Shown: positions 27,215-38,330, counted from the first letter of the stretch. The stretch is DNA of 38,440 nt from Bdellovibrionales bacterium RIFOXYD1_FULL_55_31 (GCA_001770175.1 MEQK01000202.1:1-38440); one strand, 5' to 3'. Translations and numbers: made by a program. The notes: generated from the letters alone by a model not told the origin.

Positions 27215-30200
27215 ATGCGATCGAGTCGAATCGCCGCAATCCTCCGGTCTCTCGAAAGCGCGGGGGAGCCGATTCATGTTCAGGGTGCCACACCGGCCGC
27301 TCGCGCTTGGATAATTGCACGGCGCGTTAAGGCCGGCGGGGGCCCGGTCGTGGTCCTCTGCCGTGATGACGACAGCGCGGCGGATTTCGCGGCGGATCTC
27401 GAAACACTCGGCTTGGTTCTCGAGTGCCGCTCGATTTCAGTTTGCCAGTTCCCTACCTGGGATCAGTCTCCGTATAGCGCGAGTGCACCCTCCATCCGCA
27501 CCCGCCTGGCAAGGGCGGGGTCACTCGGTTTGCTCACGTCGGACGGTCTCAGCGTTCCACGCGCCTCACCGGAAGTGCTGGTTACTTCCCTGGCCGCGCT
27601 GTGCCAGGCGACCGTTCCGAAAGACCTTTTTCTTAAGCTCTCAATCGACCTTCGCGAGCAGGAGAGCGTCGGCTCCCGCGAAGCCCTGATCGCTCGGCTA
27701 CTGGAGGCCGGTTACCTTCGCGTTGACCCGGTTGAAGATCCGGGAACGTTTGCCGCGCGTGGGGAAATTCTGGACATATTCCCGCCCGATCGCGGAACCC
27801 CGATCCGGATCGAGCTGTTTGGGGACCGTGTTGAGCGAATTCGAGAATTCGATCCCGCGACTCAACGTGCCTCTGCTGAAGCCGCAGGGACTTTGCGCGG
27901 CGTTCGGATTTTTCCCGCACGAGAGTCCCTGATCAACTCGCAAACCACACCGCGCGTGCGGGAGCGGCTGAAGGCCCGCGCTGACGACCTTGGCATTTCC
28001 AGGACCGTTCGTGATCCTATACTTGCCTCGGTCCAAAGTGGAATCTATCCGGAGCACGCGGACGCATGGGTTCCTTTCGCTTTCGAAAACCCAGCCACAC
28101 TGATGGACTATCTCGCCCCGAATACCCTGTTTGCGTGGAATGACGAACTCTCCTGCATGCAGGACTGGGACATTTTCATCGCTGAACAGCGACGTCTTTC
28201 CGACGAAGCCGCGAATACCGAGGTCATCGCTCCGGTTCCGGAGGAGCTGTTTCGCTGGACCGCCGAACTGGCAAAAAGGATTCAATGCGGTGCCCGGCTT
28301 TTTCTCGATCAGGTCGCGCTCGCTAGTCTCGACCAACTTCCAGCGTCCGCCCCCACGTCTGCCGACGATCACGGCGAGATTTCTTCGCATCACCAAGTGC
28401 TGACCCTGCCCAATACCGACCTGACGCCCGGCTCAAGGCACTCTCTCGGGGATCTCGAGCCGAAGTTCAAGCTTTGGATTAGGCAGGGTTTCAAAATCGT
28501 CGCGCTCGCGTCGACGCAGACCCAGCTTGAACGAATCCGTTTTCTGCTCGAGGAGCGCGGGCTTTCCTGTCGACGCCCGGAAGCGGGTGGGTCTTATCCG
28601 GAGCCCTCGGTCGTCACGCTCCGGACAGGAAGCATATCCGAAGGTTTTCGCTGGCCCGCCGAAGGCCTGGTCATCGTAAATGAAGGTGAAATTCTCGGGA
28701 CAAAGCGCGCGAGCACCCCGCGAAAATCGTCGGTCGCGGAAAGCGGCTCCGCCGCCAAGGACTGGGCCGGCCTTAGCGCCCTGTCCGATCTCGCCGTCGA
28801 CGATGCTATTGTTCACATTGACCATGGAATCGGGCGTTACCGCGGGATAACCCGTCTGGACCTCTCCGGAGCGCCAAGTGACTTCCTGCAGCTCGAGTAC
28901 GCAAACAAAGACCGGCTGTATCTGCCCGTCTACCGACTGAATGTGATTCAAAAATACGTCGGCGCAGGCGAGAATATCGCGCTCGATCGGCTCGGCGGCC
29001 AACAGTTCGCCAAGGCAAAAGAAAAGGTGCGCGCGGCCGTAAAAAAACTCGCGATCGATCTGGTTCAGCTCTACGCGGAAAGGAAGATCCGGCCCGGCAT
29101 TCGTTTTTCACCACGGGATTCCCTATTCCGGGAGTTCGAGGCAAAGTTTCCGTTCGATGAAACGCCAGACCAGCTCAAGTCGACAGAGGACATTCTTGGC
29201 GACATGGAGTCCGGGCGCGTTATGGATCGCCTGGTTTGCGGCGATGTCGGGTATGGAAAAACCGAGGTGGCCATCCGAGCCGCATTTCGAGCTGTTTCGG
29301 ACGGGAGGCAGGTTGCCGTCCTCGTCCCGACAACCGTGCTCGCGTACCAGCACGAGCAATCATTCAAGGCCCGCATGAAGGATTATCCGATTCTTGTCGA
29401 ATCCCTTTCGCGGTTTAAGACGAAAAAGGAGCAATCCAAAACTCTCGAGAATCTTGCCTCAGGAAAAATCGATATCATCGTGGGTACGCACCGGCTTCTT
29501 TCCCGCGACGTGAGGTTTCGCGATCTCGGACTTGTAATCGTCGACGAAGAGCACAGATTCGGAGTAGAACACAAGGAGCGGCTAAAAACGATTCGAGTGA
29601 ACACGCATGTGCTCACCCTCACCGCAACGCCCATTCCACGAACCCTGCACATGGCCCTTTCCGGACTGCGCGATATCAGCCTCATAAATACGCCGCCTGT
29701 CGATCGACTTCCGATTCGGACGTACGTTTCCAAATTTGACGAGCCCCTAATCAAACGTGCCATCGAATTAGAGCTAAGCCGGGGAGGACAGGTCTTCTTC
29801 CTCCACAACCGGGTTCAATCGATTCACGAAATCGCGGCAAAAATTCGTGAGCTCGTTCATACCGCTCAAATCGGCGTGGCGCACGGCCAGATGCCCGAGG
29901 GAGAGCTTGAAAAAACGATGGTCGCATTTTACCAAAAGCGCACGAACGTCCTGGTCTGTACCTCCATTATCGAGTCGGGTTTGGATCTCCCTTCGGCCAA
30001 CACGATTCTCATTAACCGTGCTGATGCCCTCGGCCTTGCACAGCTGTATCAGATTCGGGGTCGCGTCGGGCGCGGACAGCAGCGGGCCTATGCGTACCTT
30101 CTTGTTCCGGCAGAAGGCGCCGTCACTGAGGACGCCAAGAGACGCCTGGAAGTCATTCAGCGCTTCGTGGAACTCGGTAGCGGCTTCAGCATCGCCAATC

Positions 30201-30781
30201 ATGACTTGGAAATTCGCGGCGGCGGGGACCTGCTCGGTCCACAACAATCGGGTCATATCGCCGCTGTCGGCTTCGATCTTTACACCGAACTTCTGGAGGA
30301 GGCGATCCGGGAGCTTCGGGGCAAGCCGCTTTCGCCCGAAGAATCGCGCCGAGAGCCAGAAATTAAGGTCCCCTTCCCGGCGTTTTTGAGCGAAAAATAT
30401 ATCCCAGACGTTCATCAGCGCCTATCATTTTATCGACGCTTTTCGGCTTCTGAGCAAGACCGAGAGCTTGAGCTTTTCGAAGAAGAGCTTGTCGACCGCT
30501 ACGGTCCCCTGCCGCCCGAGGCGCTGAATCTGCTTTGGCTAATCCGCATCAAACAGCTCCTCAAGCGATCGGGCATTGATGCCCTCACCGCAGGTCCGCA
30601 TCGCGTATCGCTGGTCCCTGGCCCACACAGCAAACTCGACCCGATGCGCGCCATTGCGTTGGTCTCAAGCGATCCGAAAAGCTTTCAGCTCACGCCCGAT
30701 TCCAGGTTCGTAGCCGCTCTGCCGACCGAACACCTCAGGGATCTTTTCTTTGGGTTGGAGGCGCTTCTTAAACGACTTTGA
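27215..30781 (+). CDS. mfd: Transcription-repair coupling factor
   Basis: 1188 aa; DAIVHIDHGIGRYRGI, ADELCGDVGYGKTEVA-like RLVCGDVGYGKTEVAIRAAF, DEEHRFGVEHKERLK, LTATPIPRTLHMALSGLRDISLI, GRVGRGQQRAYAYLL. Confidence 0.98.
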   Translation: MRSSRIAAILRSLESAGEPIHVQGATPAARAWIIARRVKAGGGPVVVLCRDDDSAADFAADLETLGLVLECRSISVCQFPTWDQSPYSASAPSIRTRLARAGSLGLLTSDGLSVPRASPEVLVTSLAALCQATVPKDLFLKLSIDLREQESVGSREALIARLLEAGYLRVDPVEDPGTFAARGEILDIFPPDRGTPIRIELFGDRVERIREFDPATQRASAEAAGTLRGVRIFPARESLINSQTTPRVRERLKARADDLGISRTVRDPILASVQSGIYPEHADAWVPFAFENPATLMDYLAPNTLFAWNDELSCMQDWDIFIAEQRRLSDEAANTEVIAPVPEELFRWTAELAKRIQCGARLFLDQVALASLDQLPASAPTSADDHGEISSHHQVLTLPNTDLTPGSRHSLGDLEPKFKLWIRQGFKIVALASTQTQLERIRFLLEERGLSCRRPEAGGSYPEPSVVTLRTGSISEGFRWPAEGLVIVNEGEILGTKRASTPRKSSVAESGSAAKDWAGLSALSDLAVDDAIVHIDHGIGRYRGITRLDLSGAPSDFLQLEYANKDRLYLPVYRLNVIQKYVGAGENIALDRLGGQQFAKAKEKVRAAVKKLAIDLVQLYAERKIRPGIRFSPRDSLFREFEAKFPFDETPDQLKSTEDILGDMESGRVMDRLVCGDVGYGKTEVAIRAAFRAVSDGRQVAVLVPTTVLAYQHEQSFKARMKDYPILVESLSRFKTKKEQSKTLENLASGKIDIIVGTHRLLSRDVRFRDLGLVIVDEEHRFGVEHKERLKTIRVNTHVLTLTATPIPRTLHMALSGLRDISLINTPPVDRLPIRTYVSKFDEPLIKRAIELELSRGGQVFFLHNRVQSIHEIAAKIRELVHTAQIGVAHGQMPEGELEKTMVAFYQKRTNVLVCTSIIESGLDLPSANTILINRADALGLAQLYQIRGRVGRGQQRAYAYLLVPAEGAVTEDAKRRLEVIQRFVELGSGFSIANHDLEIRGGGDLLGPQQSGHIAAVGFDLYTELLEEAIRELRGKPLSPEESRREPEIKVPFPAFLSEKYIPDVHQRLSFYRRFSASEQDRELELFEEELVDRYGPLPPEALNLLWLIRIKQLLKRSGIDALTAGPHRVSLVPGPHSKLDPMRAIALVSSDPKSFQLTPDSRFVAALPTEHLRDLFFGLEALLKRL

Positions 30782-30857
30782 GAGAAGCCGCGCTCCCGGT
30801 AACTTGGGCTGTTAAGAAATTTGCGAAGACGCAAAACCATGTTACCCTTAAACTATT

Positions 30858-31685
30858 ATGAAAACGAAAATCTCGCTCGTGACGTTACTGGGATTGTCTG
30901 TTTGTTTTGTCGGCATCTCCGATGCCGCAACAGAGCTGGCGCGCGTGAATGGCACCTCGATTTCGCTTGAAAACTTTAACAAGAAATACGCGGACAGTCT
31001 GAAGTTCTTCCAGTTCAAAGCTCCGACCAAGAAGGGGGTTCTCGAAGACCTGATCAAGCGCGAGCTCGGGATTCAAGAGGCTCGCCGCCTTGGGCTGGAC
31101 AAAGACGCCGACGTGATCGATCGAATGAACACTGTCCTGTACCATGCGCTTCTCGACAAAAAACTCAGCAAGGAGTTCGAAGGCATCCACATCTCTGATG
31201 ATGAGGCTAGAGAGTATTACGCGAAATATCCGGAGATCCGAACAAGCCACATTTTCGTCGCGGTCCGTCCTGATGCGAAGCCCAATGACAACAAGAAGGC
31301 TTATGAAAAGATAAAGAAGATTCAAGACGAGAACCTGCGGGACGGAAAGGCCGGCTTTGCGGAAATCGCGCAACGCTTCTCTGAAGGGGTCGCGGCACCG
31401 ATGGGCGGCGACATCGATTATCAGACGAAAGATAAACTCGACCCGGTTTATTACGAAACCGCGCTCAAGCTGAAAACTCCCGGCAACGTCAGCGGCATTG
31501 TGAGAACGCAGTTTGGATACCATATCATAAAACTCACCGCTGTCCGGTCGTGGGAAGACGCCGACCGCGCACAGGTGAAACGGCTTGTATTTGACGAGCG
31601 GCGTAGTCAAATTTTCGAGCGTTACATGAACGGACTGCGTCAACAAGCCCGGATATCCGTCCGCTCAGAGCTCCTTAAAGACTAG
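30858..31685 (+). CDS. Parvulin-type peptidyl-prolyl isomerase, exported
   Basis: 275 aa; N-terminal signal-like hydrophobic segment; SHIFVAVRPDAKP...FAEIAQRFSEGVAAPMGGDIDYQTKDKLDPVYYETALKLKTPGNVSGIVRTQFGYHIIKL. Confidence 0.9.
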   Translation: MKTKISLVTLLGLSVCFVGISDAATELARVNGTSISLENFNKKYADSLKFFQFKAPTKKGVLEDLIKRELGIQEARRLGLDKDADVIDRMNTVLYHALLDKKLSKEFEGIHISDDEAREYYAKYPEIRTSHIFVAVRPDAKPNDNKKAYEKIKKIQDENLRDGKAGFAEIAQRFSEGVAAPMGGDIDYQTKDKLDPVYYETALKLKTPGNVSGIVRTQFGYHIIKLTAVRSWEDADRAQVKRLVFDERRSQIFERYMNGLRQQARISVRSELLKD

Positions 31686-31691
31686 TTCCCC

Positions 31692-31718
31692 GTTTTCGCG
31701 ATCGCTTGTTGCGAAAAC
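31692..31718. other. Perfect 8-bp inverted repeat between the two PPIase genes
   Basis: GTTTTCGC (31692-31699) / GCGAAAAC (31711-31718), 11-nt loop; no T tract follows. Confidence 0.4.
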
Positions 31719-31784
31719 CCCCCGGACCGTGCCAAAAAGAGGAAAAGAGGCGCGCGTGCGCCCAGATCTTGAGAAGGGCTATTC

Positions 31785-32843
31785 ATGAAATATCGATTCA
31801 CGTTCTATATGATTCTTGTTGCTCTAGCTTATGCGGAAGCCCCCGAGTCAGCGCTCGCGGCACCCGCCACAAAGGCGACACCTCCAGCCGCGGCTCCGGT
31901 CGTGATCGATCGAATTGAAGCGTCCGTGAATCTGGCACTTGTCCTGCGCTCGGATCTTGACCGCTTTCGACACACCATAAAGCTGCGCAAACAATTGGAC
32001 CCGCTTTTTTCGGGAACGGCGCTTGCGACAAAGGGTGAGCGCGCCACGGACAGCGAAATTGCCCAGTTTCTGATCAACGAGCGGCTGATTGCTCAACAGT
32101 TCCCGGTGAGTGACGCCGAAGTCGAGCAAGAGATCAATTCAATTCAGGCAAACAACCATATCGACCGCGAAACTTTGAAGCGAGCTCTTTCTGAGCAGGG
32201 GTTCGCCTTTGAGGAATATTTTGAATTGATCCGAATGAGCGCCAGCAAACGCAATCTGATCGACAGGGATATCCGGACGAAAGTTGCCGTTTCCGACGAT
32301 GACGTAAAAAACTATTTCTACAATCATTTTACGCGCTCATCATCGACACCGCTCTCTTACAAGCTGCAGATCATTTCCGTTGCTACTCGTAATTATAAAT
32401 CGCTTGGCGCCGCTCGAGACGTTGCTCAACGTGCCGTAAGCGCGCTGAAATCAGGGGAACAGTTCGAAGAAGTCGCAAAACAAATGAGCGATCACGCAAG
32501 CGCCTCCTCGGGGGGCGACTTGGGCGTTGTCACCGAGGACGAGATGTCACCGCTCATTCGCGAGCAAGTCAAAAAGCTCAAAATCGGCCAAGTCAGCGAT
32601 GTCTTCGGCGGCGCTTCGGCGGGAGCATTCAACATTATTCGCCTCGTCGACGTCAAATCAGGCGAAAATGACCGGTTCGAGAAAGCAAAAGAAGAAATCC
32701 GCAACCAGCTCGCCGCGGGAGAGTATCAGCACCAGATTTCTCTGTGGCTCGAAAGGCAGCAACAAAAAGCCTTCATTCATCAAGCAGGAGATGCTGCTAC
32801 CGCTGGTCTTTCGACGCAGCCCTCTTCCACGAACACGAGATGA
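31785..32843 (+). CDS. SurA-like periplasmic chaperone / PPIase
   Basis: 352 aa; signal-like N-terminus; VIDRIEASVNLALVLRSDLDRFR; FEEVAKQMSDHASASSGGDLGVVTEDEMSPLIREQVKKLKIGQVSDVFGG...FNIIRLVDVKSG. Confidence 0.88.
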   Translation: MKYRFTFYMILVALAYAEAPESALAAPATKATPPAAAPVVIDRIEASVNLALVLRSDLDRFRHTIKLRKQLDPLFSGTALATKGERATDSEIAQFLINERLIAQQFPVSDAEVEQEINSIQANNHIDRETLKRALSEQGFAFEEYFELIRMSASKRNLIDRDIRTKVAVSDDDVKNYFYNHFTRSSSTPLSYKLQIISVATRNYKSLGAARDVAQRAVSALKSGEQFEEVAKQMSDHASASSGGDLGVVTEDEMSPLIREQVKKLKIGQVSDVFGGASAGAFNIIRLVDVKSGENDRFEKAKEEIRNQLAAGEYQHQISLWLERQQQKAFIHQAGDAATAGLSTQPSSTNTR

Positions 32844-33865
32844 ATCCGCTTGCCGTCACTCCGGGTGATCCGGACGGAATCGGGCCAGAGGTGGTGTGGA
32901 AGACCATTCGGGAGGTCCGCGGGCTCGGCGCACGTCTTCTTTGCGTCGGAGCGAGGAGACCCTTCGAGAAGCTTGGCGCAAAAATCATAGAAACCTCTGA
33001 AGAGGAGTTGCGACTGGCTCTCAAGTCACACCGGCTCCGCCCGCCGGCTTCTCGCGAGCCCCACGTGTGGCTGTTGCCCGCGCCGGAGGCGGTCCCCTCC
33101 GCCAGCTTGGGAACCGCTCCCGCAATTCTGGCCGGCTTTCAAGCTGGCTGGTCGATCAAAAAGGCGACGAGACTTGTTCAGCGCGGCCTTGCGACCGCTC
33201 TGGTTACCGGGCCCATCAGCAAAGAACGTTTGATCGCTGCCGGCTATTCGTTTCCCGGACACACCGAGTTTCTGGCTCATCTTTGTGGAAAAAAAACCGT
33301 TACGATGATGCTGGCAAATGACACATTACGCGTCTCTCTGGTCACGACCCATCTCGCTTTGCGAGACGTCCCCGGGGCCCTGACTCAGCAAAAGATCATC
33401 TCCGCGACCAAACAGACCTTCAACAGCCTTCAGGCGGGGTGGGGGATCGCGCGTCCGAGAGTGGCCGTCGCCGCCCTTAACCCTCATGCAGGCGAATCAG
33501 GTCTTTTTGGCCGCGAAGAGGTCGAAATCATTTGCCCGGCGATCCGCAAATTACGAAAATTGGGCTATCCCGCCGAGGGCCCCTTTCCCGCGGACACCCT
33601 CTTCGCGAAGCATGTCTCGGGACCGCTGAAAGGGCGATTCGACGCCGTCGTCTGCATGTACCACGACCAGGGTTTGATCCCGGTAAAGCTCCTTGATTTC
33701 GGCAATACCGTCAATATAACGTTGGGTCTTCCTATGATACGAACATCGGTCGACCACGGTGTCGGCTTTGATATCGCGGGTTCGGGGCAAGCCGATCATT
33801 CCAGTTTCCGGGCCGCAGTCGCCTTGGCGGAGCGCCTGGTTCGAAAACGACGATCCGACCGCTAA
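32840..33865 (+). CDS. pdxA: 4-hydroxythreonine-4-phosphate dehydrogenase
   Basis: MNPLAVTPGDPDGIGPEVV, TGPISKERLIAAGYSFPGHTEFLA, YHDQGLIPVKLLDFGNTVNITLGLPMIRTSVDHGVGFDIAGSGQADHSSF; ATG overlaps the upstream stop (ATGA), so the longer ORF start at 32744 is unlikely. Confidence 0.95.
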   Translation: MNPLAVTPGDPDGIGPEVVWKTIREVRGLGARLLCVGARRPFEKLGAKIIETSEEELRLALKSHRLRPPASREPHVWLLPAPEAVPSASLGTAPAILAGFQAGWSIKKATRLVQRGLATALVTGPISKERLIAAGYSFPGHTEFLAHLCGKKTVTMMLANDTLRVSLVTTHLALRDVPGALTQQKIISATKQTFNSLQAGWGIARPRVAVAALNPHAGESGLFGREEVEIICPAIRKLRKLGYPAEGPFPADTLFAKHVSGPLKGRFDAVVCMYHDQGLIPVKLLDFGNTVNITLGLPMIRTSVDHGVGFDIAGSGQADHSSFRAAVALAERLVRKRRSDR

Positions 33866-33878
33866 AAGGGAGCTTAAG

Positions 33879-35324
33879 ATGAGTTTAGAGATTCGACCTT
33901 CCATTTTTCGCGAATACGATATCCGCGGTATAGCGGGCAAGGACCTGACCGCCGAGTTTGCCGCCGCGCTTGGCGAAGCCTACGCTCATTACATTGCCAG
34001 GCGGCTTCGCGGCAAGAACCCCGCAAGTGCTCGATCGGCGATCACCGTTTCTGTCGGCTGGGATTGCCGACTTTCGAGCGACGGCTACGCCGCCGCCCTG
34101 ATTGCCGGGCTCGCACGGGGAGGGCTGGACGTGATCCGGCTTGGCGTTTGCCCGACGCCGCTGACTTACTTCAGCGTCTTTCATCTGAACCTGGATGGCG
34201 GAATCATGATCACGGGGTCACACAATCCCGCTGACTACAACGGTTTCAAGCTGTCCATCGGGAAAGAAACGCTTCACGGTTCACAAATCCAGGATCTTCG
34301 TATCATCATGGAGGAGCATCTCCGTGAAAAGCCGGTCCAGCATCGTGCCGGAAAAATTTCGGAATACGCGATCATTCCCCCATATCTTGATCACCTCGTC
34401 GCCGGCGCCCGACACCTCAAAAGGAAGAAAATCGTCATTGATGCCGGAAACGGAACCGCGTCAACGGTCGCACCGGCGCTTTTCTCTCGCCTGGGAGCCG
34501 AAGTAGTGCCCCTTTATTGTGAAATTGATGGTCGCTTTCCGAATCATCACCCCGATCCCACCGTACCTGCCAATCTCAAAGTCCTCGTTGAGACAGTCAG
34601 GAGCGAGGGCGCGGACTTCGGCGTGGCGTTTGATGGGGACTCGGATCGTATCGGCCTCGTGGATGATACCGGACGCATTGTTTTCGGTGACGAGCTGATG
34701 GTGATTTTCGCGCGCGACATCCTGAAGGAAAATCCTGGAGCCACGATTATTTCGGAGGTTAAGTGCAGTCACCGCCTCTATAACGACATCGCGAAAAACG
34801 GCGGGACAGGCATCATGTGGAAGACCGGCCACTCGCTTATCAAAGCCAAAATGCGCGAAACCGGCGCGGCGCTTGCCGGCGAAATGTCCGGACACATGTT
34901 CTTTGCCGATCGTTATTTCGGATACGACGACGCGATCTATGCCGCCCTCCGGATTTATGAGATCGCCTGTTCGTCTTCGTCATCGATTTCCTCTCTGCTG
35001 TCTGATTTGGAAAAAATGATTGCCACTCCCGAGATTCGAGTCGACTGCGAGGAAGAAAAAAAATTCCGCCTGGTCGAAGAAACAAAAAAACGCCTTGCTT
35101 CCAAAAACAAAATCACAGATATCGATGGGGTTCGCGTGGATTTTGGGGACGGCTGGGGTCTTGTTCGGGCTTCCAATACGCAGCCCGTTCTCGTGCTACG
35201 GTTCGAGGCGCCTACCGAGACCCGCATGAATGCGATCCGAGCGATCGTCGAATCCGCGCTGAAAGACGCCGCTCGGGCGATCGGGCACGGGCCGATCGAG
35301 TTTTCCGGCGGTCCCGGACATTAA
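33879..35324 (+). CDS. Phosphomannomutase/phosphoglucomutase
   Basis: [95 protein letters not shown]; start chosen at ATG 33879 preceded by an SD-like AAAAGGGAG. Confidence 0.94.
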   Translation: MSLEIRPSIFREYDIRGIAGKDLTAEFAAALGEAYAHYIARRLRGKNPASARSAITVSVGWDCRLSSDGYAAALIAGLARGGLDVIRLGVCPTPLTYFSVFHLNLDGGIMITGSHNPADYNGFKLSIGKETLHGSQIQDLRIIMEEHLREKPVQHRAGKISEYAIIPPYLDHLVAGARHLKRKKIVIDAGNGTASTVAPALFSRLGAEVVPLYCEIDGRFPNHHPDPTVPANLKVLVETVRSEGADFGVAFDGDSDRIGLVDDTGRIVFGDELMVIFARDILKENPGATIISEVKCSHRLYNDIAKNGGTGIMWKTGHSLIKAKMRETGAALAGEMSGHMFFADRYFGYDDAIYAALRIYEIACSSSSSISSLLSDLEKMIATPEIRVDCEEEKKFRLVEETKKRLASKNKITDIDGVRVDFGDGWGLVRASNTQPVLVLRFEAPTETRMNAIRAIVESALKDAARAIGHGPIEFSGGPGH

Positions 35325-35345
35325 GAACAAGGGAGTTCAAGGAAT

Positions 35346-37937
35346 TTGACGACCCCCGATGAGTCGATCGTAATCCGCGGCGGGCGGGTACATAATCTTA
35401 AGAACATCGACGTGGAAATCCCGAGGGACAAGTTCGTCGTCATTACAGGCCCGTCCGGTTCCGGAAAGTCCTCGCTTGCTTTCGACATGATTTATGCCGA
35501 AGGTCAGCGCCGCTATGTCGAAAGCCTTTCGGCTTACGCGCGCCAGTTTCTTGAACAACTCAGCAAACCGGACCTGGATTCAATCGAGGGTCTCAGTCCG
35601 ACGATTTCGATCGAGCAACGAACGACCTCCTATAACCCGCGCTCCACGGTCGGAACGGTGACAGAGGTTTACGATTACCTGCGACTGTTGTTCGCGAGAA
35701 TCGCGAAGCCGTTTTGTTGGAATTGCGGCCAACCGATCCGCTCGCAGTCGCCACAGCAAATCGTCGATCTCATTCTTGCCTCGGGCCGCGGTGGTCCCTC
35801 GGGAGCCGAGGCCGTTAAGTTATCGATCCTCGCCCCAATCGTCAGGGGGCGAAAAGGCGAGTACCAGAAAGAACTTCACCAATTACGTCAACGCGGTTTC
35901 GTTCGCATCTGGGTGGACGGCGAGGTTCGCGACCTCTCGGATGAAATAATTCTTGATAAAAACAAAAAACACGACATTTCCGTCTATATCGACCGCCTGA
36001 TCATCAAGGGTGATCCGGGCGCGTTGGCCGCGCGAGTCAGCGAGTCCGTCGAGCTTGGATTGAAGCTGGGCGAGGGCCTATTGATCCTCGAAACGTTTGA
36101 CGGAGCCACTCGTCAGGAAACGCTCCTTTCCGAGCGCTTCGCCTGTCCACAATGCCAAATCAGCTATCCCTCTCCAGAGCCGCGCACCTTCTCGTTCAAC
36201 AGCCCCATGGGCGCGTGCCCGGAGTGCGACGGTTTAGGGACTCAACCCGACGAGGAAGCCGAAGAGCGCGAACCCGAAGAGGACTCTCCCGAGAGCCCCA
36301 TGGCTTTCGAAAGCGCGCCGTGCCCTGCCTGCGGCGGCGCCCGCCTGAAGAAGGAAAGTCTTCATTTCAGGATTGCCGAGAGAAATATCGCGGAAATCAG
36401 CTCTCTTTCAATCAGCGAACTTTCAAGCTTCTTCTCGTCCCTGCGGTTGAGCGATCGGGAACACCTGATTGCCGATCGTATCTTAAAGGAGATTCAGGAC
36501 CGGTCACGGTTTCTTTCAGAGGTCGGCGTGGGCTATCTCAGCATGAGCCGCTCGGCGCAAACCCTTTCGGGCGGCGAAGCTCAACGCATTCGTCTGGCTA
36601 CGCAGATCGGAAGTTCGCTTGTGGGGGTTATTTACGTTCTTGACGAACCCAGTATCGGGTTGCATCAAAAAGACAATAAGCGTCTTCTCGCCACCCTCGC
36701 TCAGCTGCGTGATCTCGGCAATACCGTGATCGTGGTCGAGCATGATCGTGAGACGATTGAAAGCGCCGACTGGGTGCTCGATCTCGGTCCGGGCGCGGGA
36801 ACAGAAGGCGGTCATCTGGTCGCGGCCGGACGACCCAGTGAAATAGCGACCTCAAAGAAGAGCGTCACCGGTAAATATCTTCGTGGCGAGCTCCAAATTC
36901 CTGTACCGCCTGTTCGTCGACCCTGGTCCAAAGATCAGATTCTTCGAATTACGGGGGCTCAACAGAACAATCTGAAGAACCTCGTTGCGGAATTTCCGTT
37001 AGGCGTGTTTACCTGCGTCACAGGCACCTCCGGAAGCGGCAAAAGCACTCTCGTGATCGATACGCTTTATCGCGCACTCCTCAACCATCTTTACAAAGTG
37101 GACACTGGGAATATTAGAATCCAGTCGCTCGCGGGTCTCGAACACGTGGACAAGGTGATCGATATCGATCAAAGCCCTATCGGCAAAACGCCTCGTTCAA
37201 ATCCTGCCACTTATACCGGGCTTTTTAGCCTGATCCGTGATCTCTTCGCGAGTCTTCCCGAATCACAGGTTCGCGGCTACGGTCCTGGACGATACTCGTT
37301 CAACGTAAAGGGCGGCCGCTGTGAGGCCTGCGAGGGCGACGGTGTTACGAAAATTGAAATGCATTTTTTACCAGATGTTTTCGTGCAATGCGACGTTTGC
37401 AAGGGAAAGCGATACAATCGCGAGACTCTCGAAATTCGTTATAAAGGGAAAAATATCGCGGAGGTCCTCGAGATGACCGGCGCCGAGGCGTATTCCTTTT
37501 TTGACCCGATCCCCTCGATCAAGGCGAAACTCAAGGTTCTTAATGACGTCGGCCTCGGTTATCTTCAACTGGGCCAGAATGCGACTACGCTTTCGGGCGG
37601 AGAAGCGCAAAGAATCAAGCTTTCTAAAGAGCTCTCCCGTCGAAGCACCGGCAGAACCGTATACATCCTGGATGAACCGTCAACCGGACTCCACTTCGAT
37701 GACGTCAACAAGCTCGTCGGCATTCTGCAGGCCCTTGTTGACCAGGGAAACACCGTGATCGTTATTGAACATAATCTCGATATTATCAAGGTTGCCGATC
37801 ATATCATCGACATGGGGCCCGAGGGCGGAGCCGGCGGAGGCCGAATCGTGGGAACGGGAACTCCCGAGGAAGTATCCGCGATCCCTGCCAGCGATACCGG
37901 GACTTTTCTGCGGAGCTATCTGCCGAGCCAGAAATAG
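35346..37937 (+). CDS. uvrA: Excinuclease ABC subunit A, shortened
   Basis: 863 aa from [62 protein letters not shown], two LSGGEAQRI signatures, [36 protein letters not shown]. Confidence 0.97.
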   Translation: MTTPDESIVIRGGRVHNLKNIDVEIPRDKFVVITGPSGSGKSSLAFDMIYAEGQRRYVESLSAYARQFLEQLSKPDLDSIEGLSPTISIEQRTTSYNPRSTVGTVTEVYDYLRLLFARIAKPFCWNCGQPIRSQSPQQIVDLILASGRGGPSGAEAVKLSILAPIVRGRKGEYQKELHQLRQRGFVRIWVDGEVRDLSDEIILDKNKKHDISVYIDRLIIKGDPGALAARVSESVELGLKLGEGLLILETFDGATRQETLLSERFACPQCQISYPSPEPRTFSFNSPMGACPECDGLGTQPDEEAEEREPEEDSPESPMAFESAPCPACGGARLKKESLHFRIAERNIAEISSLSISELSSFFSSLRLSDREHLIADRILKEIQDRSRFLSEVGVGYLSMSRSAQTLSGGEAQRIRLATQIGSSLVGVIYVLDEPSIGLHQKDNKRLLATLAQLRDLGNTVIVVEHDRETIESADWVLDLGPGAGTEGGHLVAAGRPSEIATSKKSVTGKYLRGELQIPVPPVRRPWSKDQILRITGAQQNNLKNLVAEFPLGVFTCVTGTSGSGKSTLVIDTLYRALLNHLYKVDTGNIRIQSLAGLEHVDKVIDIDQSPIGKTPRSNPATYTGLFSLIRDLFASLPESQVRGYGPGRYSFNVKGGRCEACEGDGVTKIEMHFLPDVFVQCDVCKGKRYNRETLEIRYKGKNIAEVLEMTGAEAYSFFDPIPSIKAKLKVLNDVGLGYLQLGQNATTLSGGEAQRIKLSKELSRRSTGRTVYILDEPSTGLHFDDVNKLVGILQALVDQGNTVIVIEHNLDIIKVADHIIDMGPEGGAGGGRIVGTGTPEEVSAIPASDTGTFLRSYLPSQK

Positions 37938-37939
37938 AA

Positions 37940-37973
37940 GGCCCGGACCAACACTGGCCCGGGCCCATTTTTT
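37940..37973 (+). terminator. Rho-independent terminator, possibly bidirectional (uvrA / atpE)
   Basis: GGCCCGG(37940-37946)...CCGGGCC(37959-37965) followed by CATTTTTT; lies between convergent uvrA and atpE stops. Confidence 0.8.
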
Positions 37974-37994
37974 CGCTTGTCTGAACGTTTAGCC

Positions 37995-38324
37995 TTAGGT
38001 CTTGATCTTGATCAGCGCGATGATGAACGCATACAGAACAAGCGACTCAATGAGGGCGAGACCGATAATCATCGGAATGAAAATCTTGTCCCGGGCGGCG
38101 GGATTGCGAGCGATGCCTTCGAGCGCCGCCACTGCGGTCTTGCCTTGACCCAGGGCTCCGCCGAACGCGGCAAGCCCGATTGCCAAAGCTGCGCCAAGCG
38201 AAGCGTACTGATCGCCTCCGGCCGCGGGGGCGCCGGTCTCGGCCATCGCAACAGAAGCACCCACGGTCAACAAAAGCGTGGTCAACAGAAACAAGGCTTT
38301 ACCAAAAGTCATCTCAAATCCCAT
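37995..38324 (-). CDS. atpE: F-type ATP synthase subunit c
   Basis: 109 aa; FGGALGQGKTAVAALEGIARNPAARDKIFIPMIIGLALIESLVLYAFIIALI; N-terminal extension resembling a signal sequence. Confidence 0.96.
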   Translation of the reverse strand: MGFEMTFGKALFLLTTLLLTVGASVAMAETGAPAAGGDQYASLGAALAIGLAAFGGALGQGKTAVAALEGIARNPAARDKIFIPMIIGLALIESLVLYAFIIALIKIKT

Positions 38325-38330
38325 CCTTTC

